Positions 33,397 to 41,621 of a stretch of DNA of 64,000 nucleotides are shown here, in pieces (within the stretch, counting starts at the first letter, position 1; every line of letters starts with the position of its first letter). This DNA comes from Clostridium vitabionis (lineage in GTDB: Bacteria; Bacillota; Clostridia; Lachnospirales; Lachnospiraceae): the NCBI RefSeq assembly GCF_015351765.1, contig NZ_JADKQA010000008.1, forward strand, positions 1 through 64,000. Direction: 5' to 3'. The position numbers were made by a program, and so were the translations under genes. The notes below the pieces were generated by a model that searched no databases, was not told where the DNA came from, and saw nothing but the letters and a program-made list of their open reading frames with translations.

Positions 33397-34470
33397 TCAC
33401 ACATGCAGAATATGGTATCCGGCCGCCTTCTTCATCCGGTTCATGATCGCCTGTCCCAGATGATCCTCGGCAAAGCCTTCGGAGAAAATGTACTCGGCGC
33501 CCCGGTCGTCAAAATCGCGGAGTACCGCAAACAGGTTGTGGGCGATGGTTTCCTGCCGGCTCCGGGTGCCGATGCTCTCGAGCATGCCCTCCGGATAGCG
33601 GTTCTTCGTCTCCTCGGTACAGATGATCCCCACCTTTTTCCCGGCGGCCAGCTTTTCCTCCGCCAGGCGGTTGATCTCCCCGACCACCCTGTCCATATCG
33701 CCCTCGACGATGGTCAGGTCGGCTTTCGGCGCGTAATGCCTGTACTTCATGCCCGGCGCCTTGGGATGGACATCGGGGCTCACCGGACCCAGGATCGCCG
33801 GATCAATCTCCACATGGCCGACCGCGTCCTCGAGCATCTCCATCGTGATCGCTCCCGGGCGGAGCAGTGTCGGTGTCTTGCCGGTGACATCCACGATGGT
33901 GGATTCGACCCCGACCTTCACGGGGCCGCCGTCCAGGATCACCTCGATTTTGCCGTGAAGATCCTGCCAGACATGTTCAGCCCTTGTCGGGCTCGGCCGT
34001 CCGGAGGTATTCGCGCTCGGCGCGGCAATCGGGACACCGGCACGACGGATGAGCTCCGCAGCCACCGGATCCGAGGGCATGCGCACCGCCACCGTATCCA
34101 GCCCTCCCGTCGTCTCCCGGGGGACCGCGTCACTCTTGCGGAAAATGAGGGTCATCGGCCCCGGCCAGAAGCGCTCCGCAAGCTTTTTCCCGGTTTCCGG
34201 GATATCCGCCGTGATCGGCAGGATCTCCTCCATGCAGGAGACATGGACGATCAGCGGATTGTCCGACGGACGCCCCTTGGCCGCGTAAATCTTCTTCGAG
34301 GCGGAGGCATCGAGGGCATTTCCCCCCAGGCCGTACACGGTCTCTGTGGGGAATCCTACCAGCCCGCCGTCACGGATGACGTCCGCCGCCTCCTGGATGC
34401 AGCGCAGATCCTCCGCGCTGAAATCTCCCTTATCGGATACTCTGAATAATCTGGTCAGCAATGATAACAC
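33397..34470 (-). CDS. L-threonylcarbamoyladenylate synthase (Sua5/TsaC)
   Basis: A 357-residue Sua5-type enzyme: YrdC domain with GGLVGFPTETVYGLGGNA, the KGRPSDNPLIVH motif and APSANTSGRPSPT, then a C-terminal Sua5 domain starting after the conserved APGMKYRHYAPKA. It makes the threonylcarbamoyl-AMP used for t6A37 in tRNA. First gene of the minus-strand operon reaching to the MATE gene. Confidence 0.93.
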   Translation of the reverse strand: MLSLLTRLFRVSDKGDFSAEDLRCIQEAADVIRDGGLVGFPTETVYGLGGNALDASASKKIYAAKGRPSDNPLIVHVSCMEEILPITADIPETGKKLAERFWPGPMTLIFRKSDAVPRETTGGLDTVAVRMPSDPVAAELIRRAGVPIAAPSANTSGRPSPTRAEHVWQDLHGKIEVILDGGPVKVGVESTIVDVTGKTPTLLRPGAITMEMLEDAVGHVEIDPAILGPVSPDVHPKAPGMKYRHYAPKADLTIVEGDMDRVVGEINRLAEEKLAAGKKVGIICTEETKNRYPEGMLESIGTRSRQETIAHNLFAVLRDFDDRGAEYIFSEGFAEDHLGQAIMNRMKKAAGYHILHV

Positions 34471-34573
34471 TTCTTTCTATAAAGATGACAAGAATGACGG
34501 AGAAGCGCGGAAGCCTGTTCCTCCGCCCTTTCCGCCGTTCTATCTAGTCTAATACAGGTTTTTCAAAAAGTAA

Positions 34574-34625
34574 ATCAAAAAACGGGGGTTCCCGGCGGTC
34601 CGCACCGCCGGGAGAACCCCCGTTT
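34574..34625 (-). terminator. Intrinsic terminator of the GH18 gene
   Basis: A near-perfect stem, AACGGGGGTTCCCGGCGGT with its complement, spans 34581-34625. It is followed on the minus strand by a T-run and lies 20 bases after the GH18 stop. Confidence 0.9.
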
Positions 34626-34643
34626 CACGATTTCTGTAGTGTT

Positions 34644-36323
34644 TCACTGCGGCTGGCTGTCCCAGCTGAGCGCGCCCCAGTCGGCGGCCTCCTCCATCCC
34701 GAGCTTCCATGCGGAGACGCCGGCGAGGTCATTGTCCCTGACCTCCTTCATCTTGAGTGCCAGGGACTTCTCCTCCTCCTGCCACATCATCTCTGTCGCG
34801 CTCCCGTTCTGGCGCTCGCCGTAATACTGGCCGGTCTCATCGTCCCACGCCATGGAGACGCCGTTCTGGCTGATCCACTGCTTCGCGTCGGCAATGCCCA
34901 TGGCCTTCGAGGAAGTCTTGTCCCCGTCCACGGTCCAGAGGCGGGTGTAGAACGGCACGCCCCAGATCACCTTTTCCTTCGGCACCTGGCTGAGCGTCGT
35001 CGCGATCCCGTTTCTGGTATACCCGATCGATGCCACCGAACCGGCATCACCACCGGCATAGTGCTCGTCGTAGCCCATGATGACCACATAATCCGCGACT
35101 GCCCCCTGCTCACTGATATCATAATAGCTGTTGTAGGATTCCGGGACATAATCGTCCACGGAGAGCACCAGCCCCTGATTCCGGCAGGATACTGACATCT
35201 CGCGGATAAACTCAACATAGTGTACACCGGCTTCCTGCTTCAGGTTCTCGATATCCAGGTTGAAGCCGTCAAAGCCGTAGGTATCCGCCTCCTTCATCAG
35301 ATTGGCGATCAGCGTCTCCCTGGCCTTTGTGCTGGAAAATAATTTCACCGGATCCACATTGGCGCTGAAATCGTGGCCGAAATTGTCCACAAGCGGCCAC
35401 ACCTGCATGCCCGCCGCATGGGCTTTAGCCACATAGTCCCTGCTCGCCAGGGAAGTATAGTGTCCCTCATTGTCGTTCAGGCCGAACCAGGTCGGGGAAA
35501 CCACATTGACATCCTTCGTCTCGCCAAGGAGCGTGTCCAGGCCGGCATTCGCTGCCTGCACCGTCACTTGGTGCCAGACCATCGTGATTTTCCCGTCGTG
35601 CTTGATGGAAGTATACTCCGGCTCATCGAAGCTGTCCTCCCGGACCGCGTCGACCAGATTTCCGATCCGCTTTGTGGGCATATACCCGATAAAGCCGTCC
35701 TTCGTCATCACCTTCGACCAGTGATCTAACGTCTCCAGGACAACAACCTGGTCTCCCTTCGCCGCGGTGGTCAGGATCCGGCTCTTGACCCCGCCACGGA
35801 GGCGCACCGCAGCATCCTTCTTCACGGTTCCCTGGGTGTAACTGTCCCGGAGATTCAGCAGGAATATCCGGGGATGCCCGTCATCCGTGAAGACCTCCGT
35901 GAAGACGTCCGTGTGGGCCGTCACCTCGGCGAGGGAAAGGTAGACCGCATCCCCCTCCAGGATCCAGGCGGGTTCCCCGGATTCCAGGGTGTCCTCCGCG
36001 CCGCGCTTCTCGATCTCCGTGGGGAGCACATAGATCAGGATCTGCTGATCTTTGTCAAAATAATAACGCTTGTTCAGATTCTCATTCACATAGTCCAGCG
36101 GAAGATACATCGTGCCATCCTTCCACAGGGCTCCCGTATCCTGGCGCTCAAAATTCAGGTAGAGCGCGGCGGCATTGTCCCCGGAAACGCCGAAGTATTT
36201 GTCCAGATCGGCCTTCTCCCGGGTCGGGCTGAAATGCCGGTAGAGGAAAATCCCGGCTGCCGCCATGCACACCGCAAGCGGCGCGAGAAAGATGGCGGTG
36301 AAAACTCTCAGTGTATTTCTCAT
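34644..36323 (-). CDS. Secreted GH18 glycosidase with SH3 domain
   Basis: A 559-residue protein with an N-terminal signal-anchor (VFTAIFLAPLAVCMAAAGIF), a middle SH3-like domain (RLRGGVKSRILTTAAKGDQV, ending SKVMTKDGFIGYMPTKRI) and a C-terminal GH18 barrel with the catalytic motif YGFDGFNLDIENL, followed by VIMGYDEHY. This resembles SleL/YaaH-like or chitinase-like GH18 proteins that act on peptidoglycan or chitin-like substrates. Likely at the outer face of the membrane. Confidence 0.88.
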   Translation of the reverse strand: MRNTLRVFTAIFLAPLAVCMAAAGIFLYRHFSPTREKADLDKYFGVSGDNAAALYLNFERQDTGALWKDGTMYLPLDYVNENLNKRYYFDKDQQILIYVLPTEIEKRGAEDTLESGEPAWILEGDAVYLSLAEVTAHTDVFTEVFTDDGHPRIFLLNLRDSYTQGTVKKDAAVRLRGGVKSRILTTAAKGDQVVVLETLDHWSKVMTKDGFIGYMPTKRIGNLVDAVREDSFDEPEYTSIKHDGKITMVWHQVTVQAANAGLDTLLGETKDVNVVSPTWFGLNDNEGHYTSLASRDYVAKAHAAGMQVWPLVDNFGHDFSANVDPVKLFSSTKARETLIANLMKEADTYGFDGFNLDIENLKQEAGVHYVEFIREMSVSCRNQGLVLSVDDYVPESYNSYYDISEQGAVADYVVIMGYDEHYAGGDAGSVASIGYTRNGIATTLSQVPKEKVIWGVPFYTRLWTVDGDKTSSKAMGIADAKQWISQNGVSMAWDDETGQYYGERQNGSATEMMWQEEEKSLALKMKEVRDNDLAGVSAWKLGMEEAADWGALSWDSQPQ

Positions 36324-36453
36324 GAAAACCTCCGGAAATGCGGGATGTCATCAGGTTTTGCCAGCCGGCGGAAAAGCAGTCTCTCCGCCAAGCCGGCAGA
36401 AACCGTAATTGCATCAAGTATACCATGTTTCCGGAGTCCCGACAGAAGAATTT

Positions 36454-36489
36454 GTACCTGTTCCGCGATATATGTTGCCGAACAGGTAC
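36454..36489. other. Inverted repeat upstream of the GH18 gene
   Basis: A perfect 10-bp inverted repeat, GTACCTGTTC/GAACAGGTAC, separated by 16 bases. It lies between the small hypothetical gene and the GH18 start. It could terminate the kinase cluster or act as an operator for the GH18 gene. Confidence 0.5.
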
Positions 36490-36574
36490 AGGAATTCCCT
36501 TCCCAGGCGGAACAGAATCCCCCTCTGTCATCGCAGGGCATCGCCGTCTGTCGTCGGCGGTACATCCCCATTGG

Positions 36575-36820
36575 TCATCGATAGTACACCCGGTCAAAAT
36601 GAATCTCGCAGAGCTTTCCGTCCTCGTCCCCGATATAATCGCCCATATAAAATGACCGCCCCTCCCGCACGAACAGGCGGCTGTAATCCCTCGGCTGGCA
36701 TACCTGCCCGTCGATCCGGATCACAATACCGTGGCGCTGATAGTAAGCCAGCCGCTCACTGAATATTTTCTGTTCTTCTTCCCTCCTCCTTCTTTCATCC
36801 TCCGTTTCGACCTGTATCAT
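36575..36820 (-). CDS. 81-residue hypothetical protein of the kinase cluster
   Basis: The frame from ATG 36820 begins MIQVETEDERRRREEEQKIF, a charged helix, then HGIVIRIDGQVCQPRDYSRL and FYMGDYIGDEDGKLCEIHF. No family is recognised. It follows the MinD-like gene by about 107 bases on the same strand and is probably cotranscribed. Confidence 0.55.
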   Translation of the reverse strand: MIQVETEDERRRREEEQKIFSERLAYYQRHGIVIRIDGQVCQPRDYSRLFVREGRSFYMGDYIGDEDGKLCEIHFDRVYYR

Positions 36821-36927
36821 ACTCGTCCCTCCCTGCCGCGGAGCGATCCATCGTCCGCAAGGAATCTTCTCCGTGATACTTCCTTTCCGCGGCAAATCTT
36901 CATTCGAAGCTGTTCCTCCCCGGAGGA

Positions 36928-37524
36928 TCAGAGGCCACCTCTCCACAGTCTTCCCAAAAAGGCCATCGTCTTCCCGTCAATCACACAGGGGTCGCCGGAA
37001 GGCGGGACGCGCCCAATCCGGATGCCGAGATACCTCTCCGCAAGGTCGAGCTGCCGCCTGCCCCCGAAGGAAGCTACATACTCACAGTGGGATTTTTTCC
37101 CCTCGCCGGCGGCAAACTCCGCCAGGTCAGCAACCTGCCAGCGGGTGGCTGCCGCCACGGCGAACCTTCTGGTGCAGCGAAAATATTCGCTGCGGATTTC
37201 CTCCCGCATCACGCCGAAATCGATGACGCAGGCCGCGTATCCGGTATTTCCCAGCCGGATCAGCAGCCCCGGGTCTCCTTCGGTGTATAAAACAGTTTCC
37301 ATAAGATGAAACGAACCGCAGGTTTCGGCGCGGACAGTGTTCTCCTCCCTGCCGCCATAGACCGCGGCGATCTTCCGGAAAGCACAGCCCGGATTCCACT
37401 CAACCAGCGCGGTTTTCTTCCGCTTCACGCCGGCGAGATATTCCGCCGTCATCAGCGCGAAATGCGTTGTCCCTACCGCATGGCCGAGGCCCGCGATGCC
37501 AACGAGAATCATGGGATTGTCCAT
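36928..37524 (-). CDS. Degenerate MinD/TadZ-like ATPase-fold protein
   Basis: A 198-residue protein starting MDNPMILVGIAGLGHAVGTT, which occupies the place of a deviant Walker A but lacks its lysines, then HFALMTAEYLAGVKRKKTAL and VEWNPG. The C-terminal part has no identifiable domain. Its fold should be that of SIMIBI ATPases such as MinD and CpaE/TadZ, but nucleotide hydrolysis is doubtful. It starts 10 bases after the kinase gene, whose C-terminal domain carries a similar motif. No pilus genes are adjacent. Confidence 0.65.
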   Translation of the reverse strand: MDNPMILVGIAGLGHAVGTTHFALMTAEYLAGVKRKKTALVEWNPGCAFRKIAAVYGGREENTVRAETCGSFHLMETVLYTEGDPGLLIRLGNTGYAACVIDFGVMREEIRSEYFRCTRRFAVAAATRWQVADLAEFAAGEGKKSHCEYVASFGGRRQLDLAERYLGIRIGRVPPSGDPCVIDGKTMAFLGRLWRGGL

Positions 37525-37533
37525 TTTCCTGCC

Positions 37534-38946
37534 TTATCTGTCCCTGTCCCGCCCGGCCAGGCGGCGCAGGAAGCTTTCCGCTCCTCCCCTCCTTCTTCCG
37601 TCCTCCCCCGGCCCGGCTGCCCCGGAGGACGCGCCGCGATGGAAAAACAGTTCCCCGGCCCTGCTCCCCGCCAGGAGTTCCCGGAAGAAACTGTCCTCCG
37701 AAGCGTCATCGCCCTCCGCCGGCAGCTGATAGTAGCTGAGGCGTGTCAGCTCCGCCGGGAGAACCGGCCTGTCCGCTCCGCCGGCGAAGACAATCCGTAG
37801 ATTCTCTTCCCGGCAGAGCATCCGCACTGCCCGGACGCTGTCCGGCATCTGCCAGGGCTCTGCCCGGCAGAGAAGGATCCGGACATCGGCGTCGGACTCC
37901 CGGACCGACTGGAGTTCAGTCCCGAAATCCTCCGCGGCCATGTCTGACGGCGTCTCCGCCAGATGGACACAGCTGCCGTAATAAGGTTTCACCGCACATC
38001 CCAGTGCCTGGAAAATACCATAGCTGTCGGGAATCTCCCCGAGATAGTCAGCAAACCGTATCATGGCTCCCGTCTGATTTTCCTCCCTGATCAGGCAGCG
38101 GATCCCCTGCCTTCCGAGACTTCTCGCCATGCGGAAGCAGAAGCCGGTAGCGCCTGCCCCGCGGCTGCTTTCACACACCGCGGCTCTGACAAATACATGA
38201 TCCCTTTTCTGCGGCCGGGCACCGATCGCTTGCAGGATATGGAGCACTTCCTCCGCGGACTGCGGTCTCTCCTCAGGCCTTTCCGAAAGGCAGCTCCGGA
38301 TCAGCCCCCGAAGCTCCGGGGAGCCCGCCTGTCCGCGGGTTCCCTCCACTGCAGCTTTCTCCGGGCTTTTTCCCGTCAGCATATAGCAGAGAACCGCTCC
38401 CAGCCCATAAATATCTGTCCTGCGGTCCGGCCGGCCGCCATGTCCGAGTTCCGGCGCGGCAAATCCCGGTGTGCCGCGGACTCCCCCTTCCGGGGCGATG
38501 TCCTCCGATACCGCGCTGTCAAAATCGACCAGCTTGGGCACGTTCCCGCAGAGCAGAATATTCTCCGGCTGAAGATCCGTGTAATAAATGGGCGGATAAA
38601 GAGAATGAAGATAGAGAAGAATGCGGCACAGCCTGATTCCAATGGGCACAAGCTCCGCCTCATGAAGATGTCCGGCGCGCTGGATGCGCGAGGACAGAGA
38701 TTCGCCGTCCAGATATTGTTCGATAAGATAATAGTACCTGCTGTCTGTTTCCAGGTCGTAGAGGATCGGGATGTCCGGCATCCGTATCCTCCGGAGAAGC
38801 CCCGCTTCCCGGAGGACAGCGCTGTCGGGCTTGGGCACCCGCTTGACCGCCCTCGGCTCATCCAGGGCGATATGCCTTGCCCGGTACACGGTTCCGCGCC
38901 TCCCGCGGCCAATCACCTGCTCCAGTCGATATTTCCCGAATAAAAT
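37534..38946 (-). CDS. Ser/Thr protein kinase fused to a MinD-like domain
   Basis: Residues 1-250 are a Hanks-type kinase: glycine loop IGRGRRGTVYRA, VAIK-type lysine in PRAVKRV, catalytic loop YYTDLQPENILL (Tyr-Thr-Asp in place of His-Arg-Asp), VDFDSAV (DFD in place of DFG) and GTPGFAAPE. Residues 265-470 carry RGAGATGFCFRMARSLGRQG, similar to the next gene's motif. The canonical start GTG 38916 would cut off the first strand; an in-frame ATT at 38946 lies 8 bases after GAGAGAGG and would give LFGKYRLEQVIGRG, the expected N-terminus. No transmembrane or PASTA region. Target unknown. Confidence 0.75.
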   Translation of the reverse strand: MLFGKYRLEQVIGRGRRGTVYRARHIALDEPRAVKRVPKPDSAVLREAGLLRRIRMPDIPILYDLETDSRYYYLIEQYLDGESLSSRIQRAGHLHEAELVPIGIRLCRILLYLHSLYPPIYYTDLQPENILLCGNVPKLVDFDSAVSEDIAPEGGVRGTPGFAAPELGHGGRPDRRTDIYGLGAVLCYMLTGKSPEKAAVEGTRGQAGSPELRGLIRSCLSERPEERPQSAEEVLHILQAIGARPQKRDHVFVRAAVCESSRGAGATGFCFRMARSLGRQGIRCLIREENQTGAMIRFADYLGEIPDSYGIFQALGCAVKPYYGSCVHLAETPSDMAAEDFGTELQSVRESDADVRILLCRAEPWQMPDSVRAVRMLCREENLRIVFAGGADRPVLPAELTRLSYYQLPAEGDDASEDSFFRELLAGSRAGELFFHRGASSGAAGPGEDGRRRGGAESFLRRLAGRDRDR

Positions 38947-39161
38947 GCCGTCTGCCTCTCTCCCTCCTTTCCGGATCTGCGTTTTGTGAGCTTTATTTTA
39001 GAATGATTTTCGCTAATTTCAAGCTTTTTCCCGTCTTTCTCCGCGAATATTCTATATTTATCAAATTTGTCTGATTTTCGCGGAATCTTTTTTCTGGAAT
39101 TCCTCTATTTTTTGTCTATTCTTGCGTAAAATTCTCCCTTTTGCCGGGAATGTGCTGTTTT
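38947..39161. other. AT-rich intergenic region between kinase and mecA
   Basis: No gene is seen. The stretch is clearly more AT-rich than its surroundings and must hold the divergent promoters for the kinase cluster and mecA, but no single promoter stands out. Confidence 0.4.
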
Positions 39162-39281
39162 CTTGCCGCCTGCGCAGGGGAAACGTATCTGTACGCCACC
39201 ACGAAACCGGCGGCGGATTTCTTGCCGCCTGCGCAGGCGGCAAACGTATCTGTACGCCACCGCGAAACCGGCGGCGGGAAA
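39162..39281. repeat. 59-bp tandem duplication upstream of mecA
   Basis: Two adjacent units starting CTTGCCGCCTGCGCAGG and containing ACGTATCTGTACGCCACC differ by a few bases. The unit contains GCCGCC/GGCGGC complementary blocks. The duplication lies in the mecA leader and is not coding. Confidence 0.75.
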
Positions 39282-39429
39282 GCCGGTTCTAAACCGTGAT
39301 ATCGATTTTATGGAAATAGGATTGCACTTTTACCGCTTATCCATTATAGTGGATGCGAAATTTCCGACGAGGCATCCGGATTCCTCCGGAAAGCCCCGAA
39401 ATGACGGAATTGGAAAGGAAGTGGTCCCT

Positions 39430-40458
39430 TTGAAAATTGAAAGGATCAATGAGAATCAGATCCGGTGCACATTGACCAGCGTTGACCTGAACGCCCGCAA
39501 TATCAGGCTCTCTGAACTGGCCTATGGCAGCGACAAGACCAGAAATCTGTTCCGGGAAATGATTCAGCAGGCTTCCATCGAGACAGGATTTGACGTCGAT
39601 GATATTCCGCTGGTAATAGAAGCCATTCCGCTGGCCAGCGGGAGCATCATGCTGATCATAACCAAAGTTGAGGATCCGGAGGAACTGGATTCCCGTTTTT
39701 CACGATTTACCCCCTCCCCCGAAGAGGATCTGGAGGAACAGCTTCCGCCGATGGAGAGCGAACAGCTGGATGGCGCGGACAGCCTGATGAACCTCTTAAG
39801 CACATTTGCCGCCTCGCTTGGCGTCAGCGATCCCGCCGCCCCGGATGCCGAAGACGCAGGCATGACCTCCGGAGGCCTCATCCTGCCGCCGGATGACGCC
39901 CGGATTTCCGATGAAGGCAGCGCCGCCGTCGGGCAGGCCGGCGGCAGCCGGAACGCTTCTGTCAATACTCAGGGCAGCGCCAAGGCTCCCGGCACAGAAA
40001 ACGCCGCGGCTGCCGGCAAGGGGAATGCCGCCTCGGATTCCGGCAGGGAAAATGCTTCGGCGGATGCTGGCCGGAAAAACACCCCGGCAGATTCCGAGAG
40101 GAAAAACGCCCCCGCGGATGCCAGCAGAAAAAACGCCGCCGCGCGAAGGGCTGCCGCGGCACAAAAGCCCGCAACCCGCTTCTACGCATTTCCGAATCTG
40201 GACGCGGCAATCACCGCGGCGAAGATCTGCGATCCGGCCTATGCGGGGAAGAGCACCCTCTACAAATCCCCCGCCGGCACATTTCTCCTGGTGCTCCATG
40301 TGGACAATGCGGACAATCTCCCCTTCATCCACATCTGCAACCGCCTGTCGGACTTCGCGTCCCGTCAGAAGCATCCGGATGCTGCCGAGGCATTCTATGC
40401 TGAGCACTATGATCCGATCATCCGTGAGGATGCCCTGCGGCATCTGGCGGAGCTGTAA
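39430..40458 (+). CDS. mecA: MecA-family adaptor protein with extended linker
   Basis: A 342-residue ClpC adaptor-like protein. The N-terminal domain KIERINENQIRCTLTSVDLN to VIEAIPLASGSIMLIITKVE and the C-terminal domain from FYAFPNLDAAITAAKICD are separated by an unusually long low-complexity linker (residues about 150-240) rich in Ala, Gly, Asn and Lys with repeats of the form GRKN..AD. The start is TTG 39430 with AAAGGAAGTGG upstream. MecA proteins deliver substrates to ClpCP and are usually about 220-250 residues, so the linker accounts for the excess. Confidence 0.88.
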   Translation: MKIERINENQIRCTLTSVDLNARNIRLSELAYGSDKTRNLFREMIQQASIETGFDVDDIPLVIEAIPLASGSIMLIITKVEDPEELDSRFSRFTPSPEEDLEEQLPPMESEQLDGADSLMNLLSTFAASLGVSDPAAPDAEDAGMTSGGLILPPDDARISDEGSAAVGQAGGSRNASVNTQGSAKAPGTENAAAAGKGNAASDSGRENASADAGRKNTPADSERKNAPADASRKNAAARRAAAAQKPATRFYAFPNLDAAITAAKICDPAYAGKSTLYKSPAGTFLLVLHVDNADNLPFIHICNRLSDFASRQKHPDAAEAFYAEHYDPIIREDALRHLAEL

Positions 40459-40512
40459 GGCCCGAGAATACTCTTGTACAAAAATTGGTACATTGAAGGT
40501 GCCTGGTTGCGC

Positions 40513-40542
40513 TTGTCTAACCGGCAGGTGCTATTGTAGAAT
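40513..40542 (+). promoter_or_regulatory. Ferredoxin promoter
   Basis: TTGTCT (40513-40518), an 18-bp spacer and TAGAAT (40537-40542), 45 bases before the ferredoxin start. A TGTAC/GTACA inverted repeat at 40475-40492 precedes it. Confidence 0.55.
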
Positions 40543-40586
40543 CCCTAGTAAAAAGAACATCTTATTTCTCAAAGGAGGATTTTCCA

Positions 40587-40757
40587 ATGGCTTACGTTAT
40601 CAGTGATTCCTGCGTTATGTGTGGTTCCTGCGCTGGTGAGTGCCCGGTAGGCGCTATCTCCCAGGGCGACAGCCAGTATGAGATCGACGCTTCCAAGTGC
40701 ATCGACTGCGGCACCTGCGCAAACGTTTGCCCGACCGGAGCTATTTCCCAGGGCTGA
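40587..40757 (+). CDS. 2[4Fe-4S] ferredoxin
   Basis: A 56-residue clostridial-type ferredoxin with two CxxCxxCxxxCP motifs: CVMCGSCAGECP and CIDCGTCANVCP. It carries electrons for hydrogenases, pyruvate:ferredoxin oxidoreductase and similar enzymes. AAAGGAGG lies 10 bases before the ATG, and the gene has its own terminator. Confidence 0.95.
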   Translation: MAYVISDSCVMCGSCAGECPVGAISQGDSQYEIDASKCIDCGTCANVCPTGAISQG

Positions 40758-40779
40758 TCGGATTCTTAAGATCACAGAA

Positions 40780-40818
40780 GGCCGGCACAATTCCCAGGAG
40801 GGATGTGCCGGCCTTTTT
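40780..40818 (+). terminator. Ferredoxin terminator
   Basis: GGCCGGCACA and TGTGCCGGCC enclose a short loop and are followed by TTTTTG, 23 bases after the stop. The T-run is also the first part of the 105-bp repeat. Confidence 0.92.
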
Positions 40819-40918
40819 GTTATGCAGAGCGCTTAACAATAACCAGCCACTTAACGAGGACAAGCGAAAGCGCAGTCCGAGTTTAGTGGAGTGGCTATCC
40901 GCGGAGCGGGGCGCGAGC
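40814..40918 (+). repeat. 105-bp structured repeat, copy 1
   Basis: Matches the complement of 63764-63868 with seven differences. It begins at the terminator T-run. It can fold into a long hairpin: AGCCACT pairs with AGTGGCT, an inner GGAC with GTCC, and the tip is GC-GAAA-GC, a GNRA tetraloop; a second hairpin GCGGGGC-GCGA-GCCCCGC follows at 40906-40923. No protein role is likely. The remaining bases to 40997 hold no gene. Confidence 0.75.
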
Positions 40919-40997
40919 CCCGCAGGCGAAGCGCGAGTTTAGCGCGAGCTATGCAAATTTGCTTGCCCGCGAATATTTTCAGTACTGCTTGGGCAGG

Positions 40998-41621
40998 TCA
41001 TTTGAGCGGAAGGCGATGAACGGCATCTTGCGGCTCATTTCTCAGATACCAGGCCACTTTGATGCTTTCCTCAAGTTCCTCGCATTTGGCAAATGCTTCC
41101 ATCATGGTTTTTCCGGTGACGACCGAGCCATGATTCTGCAATAAATAGGTGCCGCCGGTTTCCAACCGGGTAGAAAATGCCTGAAACAGTTCCGGGCTTC
41201 CCGGTTCCCCGTACCCGACGAGCTTCACTTTTCCGGCTTTCATCCGGAGATAAGGGGTATACGCCGGAACAACATCATCCGGATTTTCATGTTTGAGGCA
41301 GGACCACAACACCGAATAAAAGCTGTGCGTGTGAATGACCGCATTTACCTCAGGATCATTCCGATAAATCATCCAATGCAGAGGAAACTCCTTGCTGGGA
41401 CGGTTTTCCGACACTGTCACGGCCTTGCCTTCCTTCTCCTTCAGCACGGCAAAATCCTGTTCGGTCAGCCTGCCAAAACAGCTCCCGGTTCTGCTGATGA
41501 AAATACAGCCGTTATATCGAAAACTGATATTTGCCGTTGAACCGGTGGTTTTCCCACGGTCAAAAAGGCTGTGCGCAACCCACAGGGCATCTTCCATCCT
41601 GCTCTTCAATGCCTCATCCAT
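40998..41621 (-). CDS. Class II aldolase, OtnC-like decarboxylase
   Basis: A 207-residue zinc aldolase-fold protein: TGSTANISFRYN, the two metal histidines in VIHTHSFYSV and a third in LLQNHGSVVTGK. Its pairing with an OtnK-like kinase indicates 3-oxo-tetronate 4-phosphate decarboxylase, which releases dihydroxyacetone phosphate and CO2. It overlaps the kinase gene by 8 bases. Confidence 0.85.
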   Translation of the reverse strand: MDEALKSRMEDALWVAHSLFDRGKTTGSTANISFRYNGCIFISRTGSCFGRLTEQDFAVLKEKEGKAVTVSENRPSKEFPLHWMIYRNDPEVNAVIHTHSFYSVLWSCLKHENPDDVVPAYTPYLRMKAGKVKLVGYGEPGSPELFQAFSTRLETGGTYLLQNHGSVVTGKTMMEAFAKCEELEESIKVAWYLRNEPQDAVHRLPLK

